Source: Hymenopellis radicata
Taxonomy: Eukaryota; Basidiomycota; Agaricomycetes; Agaricales; Physalacriaceae
Direction: 5' to 3'
DNA length: 64,000 nucleotides
Assembly (NCBI GenBank): GCA_015501595.1
Contig: JADNRX010000009.1
Span: 248,001 to 312,000, forward strand
Positions 47,740 through 60,588 of the stretch are shown here, in pieces. Each line of letters opens with the position of its first letter. Position 1 is the stretch's first letter. A model generated the notes under the pieces. It saw only the letters and a program-made list of their open reading frames with translations, searched no databases and was not told where the DNA came from. A program made the position numbers and the translations under genes.

Positions 47740-48552
47740 CATGGGGAAATACGGCAATATTCCAGACGATACGACAAGCCAGCACAGTCGAACCCGCCAC
47801 CCGTGGAGTCCATACCACAACGGCCCCAAACCCAGGCATATCCGACACCATTGCAGCTGTACCCGACCCCGACCCAATCATTTCCATAATATCGCGACTT
47901 TCGTCCAGTTTCTCTGTCGACCAGTCAACAGGCGGCGAAGCAGAGGGGGACGTCAATCTCTTTCCAGTGCTGCGGAACACGTTTTGGGCACTGGTGAATC
48001 TGAAACCACCAACGCCGCCACTACCAGCTTTGCTCACGGAATCCAGTTTCACCCACATTCAACTGACGACTGGGTGGAGAGCAGGCGTGCCAGTATATCG
48101 CCTGAGCTTGGGCAATAACTAGACGACGCCGCCGGTTATCATGTTACATCGCGCATCGAGGATGTACCATTAGAAGCGCTTCCCAGGAGACAAACATAGT
48201 TTAGCAATTTCGTACGTTTGGGAAGGACGGCGCATTTGTTATGGACCACGATAAGTAGAAACTCGAACATGATATGCAGAGACAGTCGAACGGTGATTTA
48301 AATGTATTTAAATTAAATGAACTACGGCCTGTGAATCAATTGTTATTGACAATGAGTATTTAAACCTGTCCCAGACTTCCCTAGCCACGCACTGGATTCC
48401 GTAATGTTAGAAAAGCCTGAAGTTGGCGAAACACCCACCTACACAGCCACCTTCTGCTCATTCGAACAGATGACGTCACCTATCTGCTAAAATGGGCCCA
48501 CCAGCTTTTCTTTAGTGGAGTTAGGGTTAGTTCATTCACCTTTCGTTCCGCC
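47740..48552. other. Unassigned sequence; upstream region of the TET-like gene
   Basis: A plus-strand frame to 48122 (..VDQSTGGEAEGDVNLFPVLRNTFWALVNLKPPTPPLP..) could be the end of a gene fragment but is not recognised. From about 48430 the sequence resembles the region after the Helitron gene (20640-20740), including gatgac(g)tcacc and gttagggttagttcattcacc just before the ATG at 48553; this is probably the promoter. Confidence 0.45.
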
Positions 48553-51500
48553 ATGTCCGATATTCTAGACTATCATTTTGGTGCGTCAATAATCATTTCG
48601 TTTATTTCCATGTGCTTATTCTGACAGTACTTAGAAGACTTTCTGCACGACTTGGGCGCGCTGCTTCCCGAGAAAGAGCCCACACCCGCTGCGAAGGACT
48701 CTTTTCTTGATGGACCTGTAGACCCGGAGACATACGAAGACACAATTTTGCGCGCCAATGATATTCTACTGAAGACAGAGACTCCAGGTAATGTTGGCAA
48801 GCATGGCCATAACTGTTTTAAAACTCACGTTCGTACCAGTATTTGCAAAACCGTTGTATGAAATTAAAGCAGCCCCCCACCGGCCTAAAGTGGACGACAG
48901 TAATTGGCATTTCCCCATCTCAGCCTTTGGCCCCGATTATTGGGCTCGCTTTCCCTCCGTTCTTAAACCGAATGCAGTCAACACCCCGCCACCACATCCT
49001 GAGCTTACATACCCGCAGGCGCCTGTTTATACGCTGCTCACCAACGACTGGCGGTTCCCTCAAGGATGCGCGTACTTCGCGCCCTACTACAGCTCCAATA
49101 AAGATGCTGAACGCACCTCCCTCCTACACACAATCAATCCCCCGGGCGTTGCACCACAAAAAACTAGAGATCACCACGAGTCGCAAGAGTCTGGAGAGTA
49201 CTCGTGAATCAACTCGGACTCGCAGGGTCAAATACTCGACTCGACTCGACTCGTGAGTCAGGGGGACTCGAGTTAGGCAAGAGTCATGAACAGCCTAAGG
49301 CTAATATCTGACTCGTGTTCTGACTCGTGTTGACTCGTGCATGAACACATGAATCAATGAAAATACCTGCTAAATAGCCTAAATAAGGTTTAACTACAGC
49401 AATATACTAAATAAGTCTGGAGAGTACTCGCGAATCAACTCGGACTCGCAGGGTCGAATACTCGACTCGACTCGACTCGTGAGTCAGGGGGACTCGAGTC
49501 ATGCGCGAGTCATGAACAGTCTTTGACCCCATGAGTACTCGCCTGATGAGTCACGAATCGACTCGAGTCAGGACTCGTGGTGATCTCTACAAAAAACCAA
49601 TGGCGGTATCAAGATAGAGCCCGTGGAGGGAATGACGGAAATGCCGTTGGGCATTCCATTTGGCGTTGCGTTGAACGGTGACCTTTCTCGCTGGGTTACT
49701 GTCGCGTGCGCCCATAGCTTGGACAGCTTGAGAAATGTTGCGGATCCAGAAACGTTTTCTCGTATTCAGACATTGTCGGATCGGCTGTGGGACGTATCAT
49801 GGGGCGCCGACGGCTGCACGCCTCTCTATATGCTTCCCGGCTTAACGCGGAATGGCCGTTCAAGTGAAGCGCCGCCGGGCGGTGGGCCCGACGGGTCGTA
49901 TAATCTCGCTTCTACATTGGAGAATCGCGGCGACGGAATCACGGTCCCCGCGGTTCAAGCAAATTCGACGAACGCCCGCAATACCATCCAAGACGCTTTG
50001 GAAATCATCAGCGACTTATATGCCGATATTATGCCGTTTTGCATGTCACACGAAGAGCATATCTTGACCGACTTCTGCGACAAGGACATGAATGTTTTTT
50101 CTATCAGGCGTCCCCGACCTGGTCCAACAAGCGTACAATGTAACGTCTCCTCCGCATCCAGAGGGGGCGGTCTGGCCGACTTCATTGGGAAGTTACAAGG
50201 TCGATGGCATGCCGATGTCCATGATCATTTTGCAAGATGGACACTCCTCATCCTTCAGTTTCGATTACCGGCCGGTATGTTCTGCAGCCTAATAAACTTA
50301 TGTTTTAATGTTCATCATGGCTGACAGGCAGCGATATCGGTGCATTTCTTTTGGCGCGGCCAGGCCTATATGTTCGTCATGAAGTCACCGATTCAGACCA
50401 AGTTCGCCTATTTTTAGTGTTCAAGGGAAATGACCTACATTCCGGAACGGCACCAACTGTCGATGATAGCGTTAAACAGCAATTCCTGGATGATTTGGCC
50501 GCCCTGTACAACAACGCCGGCGACCAAAACCGCTGCGTGTTCATGGCATATCCGAACCGCACTTCCGTGGATCGTTCTGTACCAGTCGCGGCGACCGGCG
50601 CAACCGGGCTCGGCAACGATTCCGTCCTTAAAGATGGACAGGATGCGACTATTCACAATTATGCTCGCGATGGACGTCCTTCACTCGGCAGCACTGTTTC
50701 CCATATGACACGTTTACTCTGGGAGGATCATGCTCGAAGCTGGAATGCTCGTGTGCAGTATGCCGCTTGCCAAACCGAATTTGAAACCCGCGTACATTTA
50801 ATAGATGGCAGCATCATCGAAATTCCACCGCCGCCTTTGCATCCCGTTCATAATTTCCAGTACATCAAGTTTATGCGTGCATCTTACAAACACCTGCATT
50901 TGGACAACGAGGAGTATTATATGCGAGTGGACAAGAAAAGCTATTACGCAGCGACGGATCGTATTCTTAATCTTATCGACAGCGACGCCCACACCGGACC
51001 AACATCAGATATAGGTGCATCTGTTAAAGATCGATCCACCGTCAACCCCAGCTCCAATCCCCTGGTTGACGCGAAGGCATTTACATGCGCTCCGAGATTG
51101 CCGAATAACAAACGCAAGAGAGGCCTCGACAGTGTGCTCGCGGATGACGATACTAGCGAGCATGGAGAACCGGCACTAGCTGAGTCGTCTAGCCCGAGTG
51201 AGATAGAGGAACGTCCCCCTCGAAAATCCCGTCGGCTTGCAGCATCGACAGCAGCCCATCAGCCGACATCAACCGCCGCCGGCGCCAGCCATGCTGAGCC
51301 TTCAACCACATTGGCTACCCCCGACACCCCGAATTCAGACCCCGAGAATTTGAATGGTCAACGTGTAGTACATGGTGTGTGTTTCTCATCCAATTATGTG
51401 ATGGCATGCTAACTACGCGTTAGATGAGGATGAAATGAATCGGGACGACACGAACAACATTACGGATATCACCAGCCCCGCTCACAATACGGTCACGGAC

Positions 51501-54137
51501 AACAATGCCAAGCATGATGTGAACGAGCGTGATGTCGACGGTGACGATGAAGATGTATTATCGCGTGTTCTCAGCATAGTAAGTGTATCCATTTTCATAC
51601 GTCAAAACGAAAGCTAACTTCTAATTAATAGAATGACGGTGTATGTATTGTTCGCTGGCGCAGTTTTGATGACACCTGGGACTCCCCCTTAGATGAAGCG
51701 GACGTTAGGTACGCTAGACCATCGTTAACGTCTTTACCCTTTACGAAACCTCCATTCTAGTGCTGAACTCCTTCAGGAATATCGGGACTCTCTCAACCCT
51801 GACTATCGTGAAGAAGCGAAACGCCAATTAAACGACAATAGTACATGTTTCAAAGCTCTATGTCGGTTGCTCGATCCCATCAACCTAGGCGCTCAACGCT
51901 TGGACTTGGAGAAGCTCGTTCAACAATTGCAGGACAGAAAGCGATTGGCGACTGAACAATTCCTCGACTTTTCTGCCTTGTCCGAATTTCCCCTTCATCT
52001 TCAAAACACAACAAAGGCGGTCGAAGATGCGGAATACGTCATCAACGACTTGTTGGGGGTGCAGATATTGAATACGCTGCAGCTAGCATGTCAGATGCAA
52101 GGCAAAACTGACGATGCCATCCGAGAACTAGATGCCATCCAACGGGCGTTGACACACATATCTTGCCGATCTCTGGTATTTATTTACCATTGGCAGATTG
52201 ATTATAGTGTTCGTCTAGGATCTGACATATTTGCGTTGCCGGCCGACATCCTACTGATACAATTTCCGTCGTTTGCAGCTTTGGCGGCCGCCATTCGTAC
52301 CTTTCTCCTGGAGGAGAAGACAGCGCGACATAAAACTGCGACATTTTCCCCATCACCTTCAATTCTTCCCGCCGGCCTTCACTTTGCTGCTGGCGACAAT
52401 CCCTCCCTGCACATTCCCAATGTAGCGTCTCTCAAGCTTCGAAACTCGGAACTGGACTTCCAACTTAAGGCATGCATCTCCATCTTCGTCAATTTCATTG
52501 CAATGAATTCTCTCGCGGACGCACTTAAAGAGGTTGACTCATCTTCGAATGTTAAGTCAGCGGTCGATGGAGACATACCAGCAGTATACGATCAATGTCT
52601 GGTTCGGGGCGCCATGCTTGACTCTGTTCTAGATGCAGTCGACGACGACGGAATCTTTTGCGCTCCCGAAATCAGGGAGGTGCTCCATACCCCCTGGCTC
52701 ATCATAAGTGTTTCTCAACGTCCTAGCACATTCGCCAAACAACTTCGCAAAGACCCCTCCCTACCTTTGAATAATCTCCTTCGCTGGCTTAGGCTTCACC
52801 CCTCCGCCGCCGAGATCCAGTCTCAATCTATACGCCTTGGAGACGCCGTACGACAATGCATGCTGATATTGGGAAAGGTCGGCCTTCCGAAGATCGCAGC
52901 TACACATACCCGAATCGGTGCTGTACGCAAAAGACAGATCATTCCGTTGGTGGGGGGGCCGTCATGTTCGGCGCCGCTGGTCGAACCGTTGTCTGGCATT
53001 TTTCCCAGGGTGGAAATGCCAGAGTTTGGCTGCCTCGGGCTTATATTATTAGAGGTCGCTGTCTTTCTGCGTGGCAGTTCGAGCCCAACGTGTTCCGCCC
53101 GAGTGCCAGACTTACAGCCGGTCCTGTCCGGGCTTAATCCCATTACAAACTCCAAACGACGCATCGTACCTGACTACTTCAATCCCTGCCGATCTCGGAA
53201 CGATATGCATCGCTTGTTTGCCACTCGACTAACCGGGCAACAGTTGACCTCCCGCTACGGCCTATCCAACATGCTTCTCTTCATAGGCACCGGCCAGGGC
53301 GGCCCTACCGCGTCCTTCGTCAACGATCACCTTCAGGAATGGATTACATCTTCCGATCGCTGCACCCAGATCTTCGAGGCAGCGCGTACCCATTTCCGGG
53401 AGGAGAAAGCAGCAAAACATAGTCCTTCCTTGTTCTCCAACGGCAACTGTTGGGGCGCACAATTTTGTTCTCAGCTGTCATTGCAGGATACAGCGGAGGG
53501 AAAGGAGATCGATATTCGAAAACACTGTGAGGAATTTTTTAGCGATAAAGTTTTCAACGAGTGGAAAACATTTCTGGACAAGGCGTCTATGTGGGAGGAG
53601 AGTATGGACGATATAGCGGAACGTCCTTCAAATCGATTGCCGACTTTTAACGATGCCTTAGCATTGGGCGCCGCCTGTGGTGTCGATGGCTTTGGCGCTA
53701 ATTCGTTGACGAATCTCCAACTCGCGAATTCGTTGGCACTGATGGGCTTGTGTCAACACCCGACAGTCGACGAGATGGGAGCTCAGGTGTTTGCCATCAA
53801 GAAAGGCGGCCTCGGTGGTTTGCGTCTTCTTGGCTTACACCCCGCCGCGTCTCAAAGCAAGGACTCAGTGATTCAAGCATTCCGCTGTGTATACGCGTTC
53901 ATGGACGAACACCTCGATGCGGAGCACAAGGACCTGTTCCACTTCGGACCTATCTTCGTCGAGCACTTTCTATGCAAACTGAAGCGTTGGGCTTCTCTGT
54001 TTTCCAAAGTCGGAACACTAGATAAAGCGCGTCTGAAGGGTATTTCGAGCGGGCATGATTTTAGGCAATTGGGATATATTCTACCGTTATTCGTCATAGA
54101 CCGGCTCGCACTACACAAAACAATGCTTCGATTGTAG
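48553..54137 (+). pseudogene. TET/JBP-like 2-oxoglutarate Fe(II) dioxygenase gene, hAT-interrupted
   Basis: Without the hAT element and one TSD, seven exons (48553-48580, 48635-48787, 48840-50274, 50328-51374, 51424-51578, 51632-51708, 51761-54137) join in phase to 1612 aa. The dioxygenase core lies at about 340-440: GKLQGRWHADVHDHFARW gives the H373-x-D375 iron ligands, and LFLVFKGNDLHSGTAPT gives H432, matching the GRxHxD...F.G..LHGGTAP pattern of fungal TET/JBP proteins, which oxidise 5-methylcytosine. After that come basic NLS-like stretches (NNKRKRG, RPPRKSRRL), an acidic linker and a C-terminal region of about 800 residues, mostly helical in appearance, that I do not recognise. It may be a transposon passenger, since TET/JBP genes in mushrooms are linked with DNA transposons. 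Confidence 0.75.
49165..49589. mobile_element. Small hAT-1-related element (425 bp)
   Basis: Ends tagagatcaccacgagtc and gactcgtggtgatctcta; 8-bp duplication caaaaaac at 49157-49164 and 49590-49597. Filled with gactcg-type repeats like hAT-1 but lacking its core. Contains a partial internal duplication (ctggagagtactcg.. near 49190 and 49420). Inserted in exon 3 of the TET/JBP-like gene; excision restores ..APQKT-NGGIKIEP... Confidence 0.95.
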
Positions 54138-57090
54138 CTATCGATTAATAATGTCTAACATTTGAAGCACAGACGCCATTTTTTGAACAAGAACCGCACG
54201 AAGGAATGCATCCATTCGGGTGAATGCTGAGGTCTGATAATCACACGTTGAAAATGGTAAAAGTCGATATACTTATTGCATAGAACTAAAAGATAGGCAA
54301 CTAGTACACTACAGTGCGACGTAACCGCCGCACCCGTTCCGCAACGCAGCTACCCGAAGTCTTTGCCCTGCTCTTATATTCCTTTCGCGCACCAGAACAC
54401 TCCTGCGACGTCGTTCTCCACAGCTACACATCGAAGAATTAAAATATGTAGTCTCATAAATAGAAAGAAGACATACCATGAGCAGAGACGAGTGAGGGGT
54501 GATGAGAACGCGATGACTGCGAAGGCTGTCAGCACCGTGGTCGACAGCAATAAGAGGGATACATACGTTGCAGGATCAGAGAACTGATGGACACCGTAGA
54601 GAGTGTCTGCATAATGGAAACCAATAGATGCAAGTAAGGTAGAACTAGTCCACGCACCATAATACCGTGCCTACGGCAAGTCGATAGGCGGCTGCGTGGC
54701 TACGGGTGCGGATCCTCATTTGCTCATCCAAAGATTGGAAGGAGACTGCCTACAGTGCGCGGATTCAATGGGGACGGGGAGGAGATGGTGGTTCAAAGAC
54801 ACAAAGACATACCGCAGAGCGCATGACGTCCATGATGGGCCAACGACGGCGAGTCGGGGTCTTGATGCTGGATGAAGACGCATACTGCGCAAGGGCCGTG
54901 CCCGACGGGATATTTAATGGCTTATTATCCCGCGGACTGCAGACGGTAGTAACAATGGGGCCGTGTTGCGGGCGAAGGCGCACCTTCGCGTTTCTATCAT
55001 ACGCCAACCACGGCCGCTGCAGACATCTCATCGTCGTCGACTACGCCTTTATTGGACATGGTCAACGCGACTGTCCTGGCACTGATAGCTGTTCTTACCG
55101 GTGGCACGCATCTCTGCACGAAAGCAGTTTGCCGCCGTCGACAACCCCTTCAAGCAGCCCTCACCGTTGCATGCCTATCCCCAGGTAAGTCGTCCTGTAA
55201 CAAGTCGATGGTCTTCGTCGTGGCATGACCTAGCTCGTCGTGATGGAAGGAAGGAAGAAGCACGCAGCGGACTTGCGGGGAAAGAAAAGGAAACCGAATA
55301 CGCACGTGGTCCGAGTACATGTTTTATGCACGTCGGGCTCCATTTCCTTTCCCAAGCCCGTCTCAGCACCACCAACCGGGCCGCGACTGGCCTTGTTTTT
55401 TCTCTGATTTCGCATCGCTGTCTGTTTCAGAATCGCGCGAATAATCACGAGCGACATATAAGCCCACAAGGAGCGTGGCAGCATCATTGAAATATGAACA
55501 TCGCCATTGGAGGCGTACCCACTTGGGACGAAGAATTTAATGCTGCGTCGTCTGCAGGCAAGCAGCACTGCACGTAACTCTTTGCCTTGGCGCTCTTGGC
55601 GTCTTCTATACTGACAACTTCAGATATCACTCGGCGTCAGCACCCACGAACGGGCTTCCACATCACCATCCTAGCATGCTCCTAGAATTCCCTCTCCACC
55701 ATCTCTCGCCCCCCGCTATACCAAATTGCCATCACGAGCAATTAAATTGCTTCCATCTGTCCCACGGACATGCTTCACGTGACGGCGTACGGACGACGCC
55801 CGCAGCACCTTCAAAATTTGAGCGCCGTTCTGGATTGCGGCAGTGTCTGAATGCGCCCCACGTCACTGCGACGTCAAGAGAGCGGTGTCAATACGCAAAC
55901 AGATGTACCCGACACAGAGAACTGCCCGCCAGCCAAAACCCGGCGCCTACAATCGTAAACTCATCTTAACCTGACATGCCCGCCAAAAGAGTCAATCCAT
56001 AAAATGGTCAACCTAGTATGAAATTCATTCATGAATACTGTTACAAAATAATAATAAAATATAGAAAGCGACTTCCTCTCTCACTCATCGATTTATGCTC
56101 CTTCAATTGAATTTCTTGCCGCCACAGCATCCCTGCTTGGAATATACATGACGGTAGTCGCCAGCTCCAGCATACCGACCGCCGCCAAACGATCCCTCAA
56201 TACACGGCATAATGCAACATGAGGGCGTTGGCAAACGTGGGTATGGACGTGAGTCACCACCAGATGAACAAACTTTTGAAACGCTACTCGGTTCGCATCC
56301 GACCTCATAATAAAATGGGCGAGAGCGCAATACTTGAGATCCGTCCTGACATCAAACAAATTAGCCATCCCATACAACTCAAACAACACGACTTACATCA
56401 GGGTTGGAGCACACATCAGGAAACCGCTTTTAGCCTCAATGTGCCTCAACACACAGATATTTACTTGAGGCTCTTGAGGTGTGTATGGGCTCTCAAGACT
56501 GTTAAGATGCCTTAAAGGCATAGCATCATGCCTTAATACACTTCGAGCAGCCTTAAGCTGCCTTGAGAATCAGTATCCGGCGACAATTGCTTTAGAATGA
56601 ACAGAGGCAACTTAAGATAGTACTCACCCGTATGACATACTTGAGGAACATCAAGACACATCGAAGCAGGCACTCACACCGTTAAGGACTTTTAAGTTGG
56701 CTTGGGGGAATATGAGTAAGACCCAACAATATCGGTCATTCATGGTGTTTGATGGAGGATCCTGCATCTCGGCGATGTAGGGATGGATGGGCGACGACAT
56801 CGAGGCTGAGGTGTGCCCGACATGACTAGACTCGAGGGCATCGGCGAGCAGGCATTCATCGTGCACAGACTACGCTGACAACGGAGGAGACTATTTCGCC
56901 GAGGCGACGCACTGTGCAAGTGCACAGTGGTCAGACCCCGTTCGAAAACACCCAGGTGAGCTCTGTGCAAGACACAGACTGCCGCGGTGAATGAGAGCCA
57001 CAAGCTGAAGTTCGCAGGGTAGATATTGCTTTCGCAGTCCAGAATGTCGCTTTGGGAATCTGGACGACGTCGGTGGAGCTGCCAGGCCGT
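54138..57090. other. Poorly resolved region
   Basis: Minus-strand exons at about 54.36-55.2 kb have plausible introns and hydrophobic sequence (YVSLLLLSTTVLTAFAVIAFSS) plus SSIKTPTRRRWPIMDVMRSA, suggesting an intron-rich membrane-protein gene that I cannot identify. From about 56390 to 56720 the sequence is dense in ccttaag/cttgagg/gcctcaa motifs, matched by similar sequence at about 62530-62780. No other gene supported. Confidence 0.35.
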
Positions 57091-57097
57091 GGAGGTC

Positions 57098-57245
57098 TGC
57101 ACAGAATCGACGACTACGGGCTTCGTGTTGACGCCATCGGCTTCGATGACTGTTAATTGGTGACCATCAATGGAGAATACCCAGTTCGGATCGCAAGACA
57201 TGGCGATGAGACGAAGACGGTAGCGTAGACCCTTGATAACTGTGA
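57098..57245 (-). pseudogene. Laccase (multicopper oxidase) exon relic
   Basis: Minus-strand translation [21 protein letters not shown] and [19 protein letters not shown], then PVVVDSVQ, matches the strongly conserved second-domain block of fungal laccases (..RYRxRLxxxSCDPNxxFSIDGHxxTVIEADG). Downstream (56.95-57.1 kb) the frame decays; copper-binding HxH motifs were not found on either side. A single-exon fragment, not a gene. Laccases oxidise phenolics and are typical of wood- and litter-decay basidiomycetes. Confidence 0.8.
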
Positions 57246-57994
57246 GTCTAAAGAGGTCAGTCGGAGGCTATCGAGGGTGTAAATGGATAGGCATAGAATA
57301 TCAACAACGACTACTCACACCGCCTGTGTGACGTCCTTTGCCTGAGAGCAAAACGTAAGATTAACGAGACTCTTTTCGGTATTGCAAGCTTCTGACGGAC
57401 CGTTGATGAGCGTTGAATCGAATATTGAAATAGGGGAAGCTTCAGGCGAGGGAGTATGATACCTGCCAAACAGGTAAGAGGAGCTGATGAATAACTGAAT
57501 TCGACCAACCAGTCAGAGAGCGTAATAATCGTGAATTCTTGATCAAATTAGACTGGAAAAAGTGCATGGGAAGGACGCGCCTACGACGCCGTGCAGCTCA
57601 ATATGTGTGCCAAAAGCCTGCCAGTCGCGATGCGACCCGCGCGAGCGCAACGTCAAATCCGGTGGCTTCGCAGAGCAACGCCTTGTCGGAGCATCCACCA
57701 CGGACAGCATCCAGCCCAAGCGCCCGAGTACAATCCGACGCTTCTGGGTGGCGTGACGGATGATGCCTATGTCGCGAGATGCTGTGCCAACGAAAGAAGT
57801 TCTCCGAGAAGACGAGCGCCATAGTCGCTATACGTTGGAGGCGCCGAGACTGGCGGTCTTTGAAACGGGCCTACGCAAGTTGTCGTCCCGCTGACGCATA
57901 GAACGAGCAAAATGAGACGAGTTTAGGAGGTGCGGCGGAGGCTGCGAGAAATTAAGATAATGCACGCATAGAGGAAATAAAGACACACATAGTC
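57246..57994. other. Unassigned sequence
   Basis: No recognisable gene. Short Arg/Ser-rich frames overlap on both strands (57.54-57.82 kb), which argues against coding. Confidence 0.3.
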
Positions 57995-60588
57995 CACCCT
58001 ATGCAGTAAGGATAACATGTTATACCACTGTTCCTACAGGGCAGAATAACGTGTCGTTTCCTGTAGTCTACCTGGGCTCATCTAGCTGGTGCTAGGGGTA
58101 GCTGGGCAGCGCTATTGCTTCCCAATTGGGCTGGGGAGGGATAGCTATAATGGGTAGAGGGAGGGATAGGCCTATTTGGGATGGGGAGGGATGGTCCCAA
58201 TTGGGATGGGATGGGGTGAGGTGATAGCAGATCAGGGATAGATCAGATATTGATGGGAGATGATCAGTGGACCCTGGAATGGGTGGGGGATGCCCTTGGC
58301 TACGCAATTGTGGCGCATTTTTGATTAGGTCAGCACTGGGCTGGATGGGGTGGGCAATAATGAATGCTGCTATAGGGAATGGCTGTTGGGGTGATGAAAA
58401 CCTTTTTTATAGTTTTTTGGGCTGGGAATCCAATGGTGTAAACCATTTTGCGATAGCTTCAAAACTGGAGGAGATATTAGGGGTGCAAAAATGCGCCACA
58501 CTTCTAATGGGCCTTGTACATATCCTATAGCCTTGAGACTTTGATACCTTTTAGAGGTACTATAGACCGATATCTGATATCATTTTGAGGTGATTTTATC
58601 GAAGGGTTCAAGAGATATATCAGGATGACTGCTCCAGGGTCACCAGGGATATTGCACAGGATTCTGCTACTCTGAGGACCTACAACTTTGATACATCGTT
58701 CATAGTGCTAATAAACCTTTATTTATGATGTGGAGAGTGTCCCCAACCCAGTAGTCCATGTATAGATAGGTCCCCAGTGCTGTTTTAAGCATTTTCGCAT
58801 TTTTGGATATTTAACATAGGGATACCTCTCTAAATTGTACTGGGCTACCTTTAGACATTCATTTACAACCTTTTCGCAAAAGGAACCATGTCATTTGGTG
58901 AAGGGACCAGTGTTCTAGAGGTCAGTCTTCCTCCCCACCGGAGTTTGGATCAAAATTCCCACGCTCTAGAGGGAGGATCGTCCACTCAATTTAACGTGTC
59001 TCACATATGCTACTGCCTTCATTTCTTCTGTAGGACGTGTATATATGTCATATGCATGATCTCCAGGTGTCAGACCAGTAATTTAATGAAGTAATTAGGT
59101 CAAGAAGTCGTCCTTACATCTGCAGACCTACTTGTCCTACTATAAATTGAACAATCCTCTATGACTATTGATAGGAGACATGAAATGCGAGGTGAACCTT
59201 GTTATTAGAGTTATATTAGAGGTATTACATCAGTCAGCCAGATAACAGTTGTGTCCTACACCCTGTTCAAGCATTGAAAGCAGTTATGCAAGAGTTAGTC
59301 TACTGCGCATGTTCACTTTGTTACCTCTCATGTGTAGCATATAAGAGGTGCCTCTTACTTCATTCAATATAATATATATTCATAACTGAACACTTTTTAG
59401 GGTGCCCTTTGAAGTAGAACATGAAATATTACTATCTGAAGGTAGCCTAGCCTGTCTACAGAGCTTAGGACAAGTTCCTGACCTGATTACTTTATTAAAT
59501 TACTGGTCTGACACTGGGAGATCATATATATAATATATATACACGTCCTGCAGAAGGAATGAAGGCAGTAGCATATGTGAGACACGTTAAATTGAGTGGA
59601 CGATCCTCCCTCTAGAGCGTGGGAATTTTGATCAAAACTCCGGTGGGGAGGAAGACTGACCTCTAGAACACTGGTCCCTTCACCAAATGACATGGTTCCT
59701 TTTGCGAAAAAGGTTGTAAATGAATGTCTAAAGGTAGCCCAGTACAATTTAGAGAGGTATCCCTATGTTAAATATCCAAAAATGAGAAAATGCTTAAAAC
59801 AGCACTGGGGACCTATCTATACATGGACTACTGGGTTGGGGACACTCTCCACATCATAAATAAAGGTTTATTAGCGCTATGAACGATGTATCAAAGTTGT
59901 AGGTCCTCAGAGTAGCAGAATCCTGTGCAATATCCCTGGTGGCCTTGGAGCAGTCATCCTGATATATCTCTTGAACCCTTCCATAAAATCACCTGAAAAT
60001 GATATCAGATATCGATCTATAGTACCTCTAAAAGGTATCAATGTCTTAAGGCTATAGGATATGTACAAGGCCCATTAGAAGTGTGGCGCATTTTTGCACC
60101 CCTAATATCTCCTTCAGTTTTGAAGCTATCGCAAAATGGTTTACACCATTGGATTCCCAGCCCAAAAAACTATAAAAAAAGGTTTTCATCACCCCAACAG
60201 CCATTCCCTATAGCAGCATTCATTATTGCCCACCCCATCCAGCCCAGTGCTGACCTAATCAAAAATGCGCCACAATTGCGTAGCCAAGAGCATCCCCCAC
60301 CCATTCCAGGGTCCACTGATCATCTCCCATCAATATCTGATCTATCCCTGATCTGCTATCACCCCACCTCATCCCATCCCAATTGGGACCATCCCTCTCT
60401 ATCCCAAATAGGCCTATCCCTCCCCCTACCCATTATAGCTATCCCTCCCCAGCCCAATTGGGAAGCAATAGCGCTGCCCAGCTACCCCTAGCACCAGCTA
60501 GATGAGCCCAGGTAGACTACAGGAAACGACACGTTATTCTGCCCTGTAGGAACAGTGGTATAACATGTTATCCTTACTGCATAGGGTG
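57995..60588. mobile_element. Foldback element, copy 4 (2594 bp, uninterrupted)
   Basis: Starts caccctatgcagtaagg, ends with the reverse complement. Arms about 1.1 kb, loop about 380 bp, very similar to copy 1 with the loop in the other orientation relative to the window. Unlike copies 1 and 3 it has no visible target duplication (left flank acatagtc, right flank aataatat), suggesting flank deletion or recombination after insertion. Confidence 0.93.

Noticed and set aside
50092..50292. Alternative frame at 50092-50292 as the true coding frame of the TET-like gene
   Set aside because: It lacks the HxD motif and does not join the neighbouring exons in phase; the other frame does.
3385..59480. 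Loop inversion (isomerisation) in the foldback family, because the loop of copy 4 is reversed relative to copies 1 and 3
   Set aside because: With near-identical arms, an element inserted in the opposite orientation looks exactly the same. No flip can be inferred.
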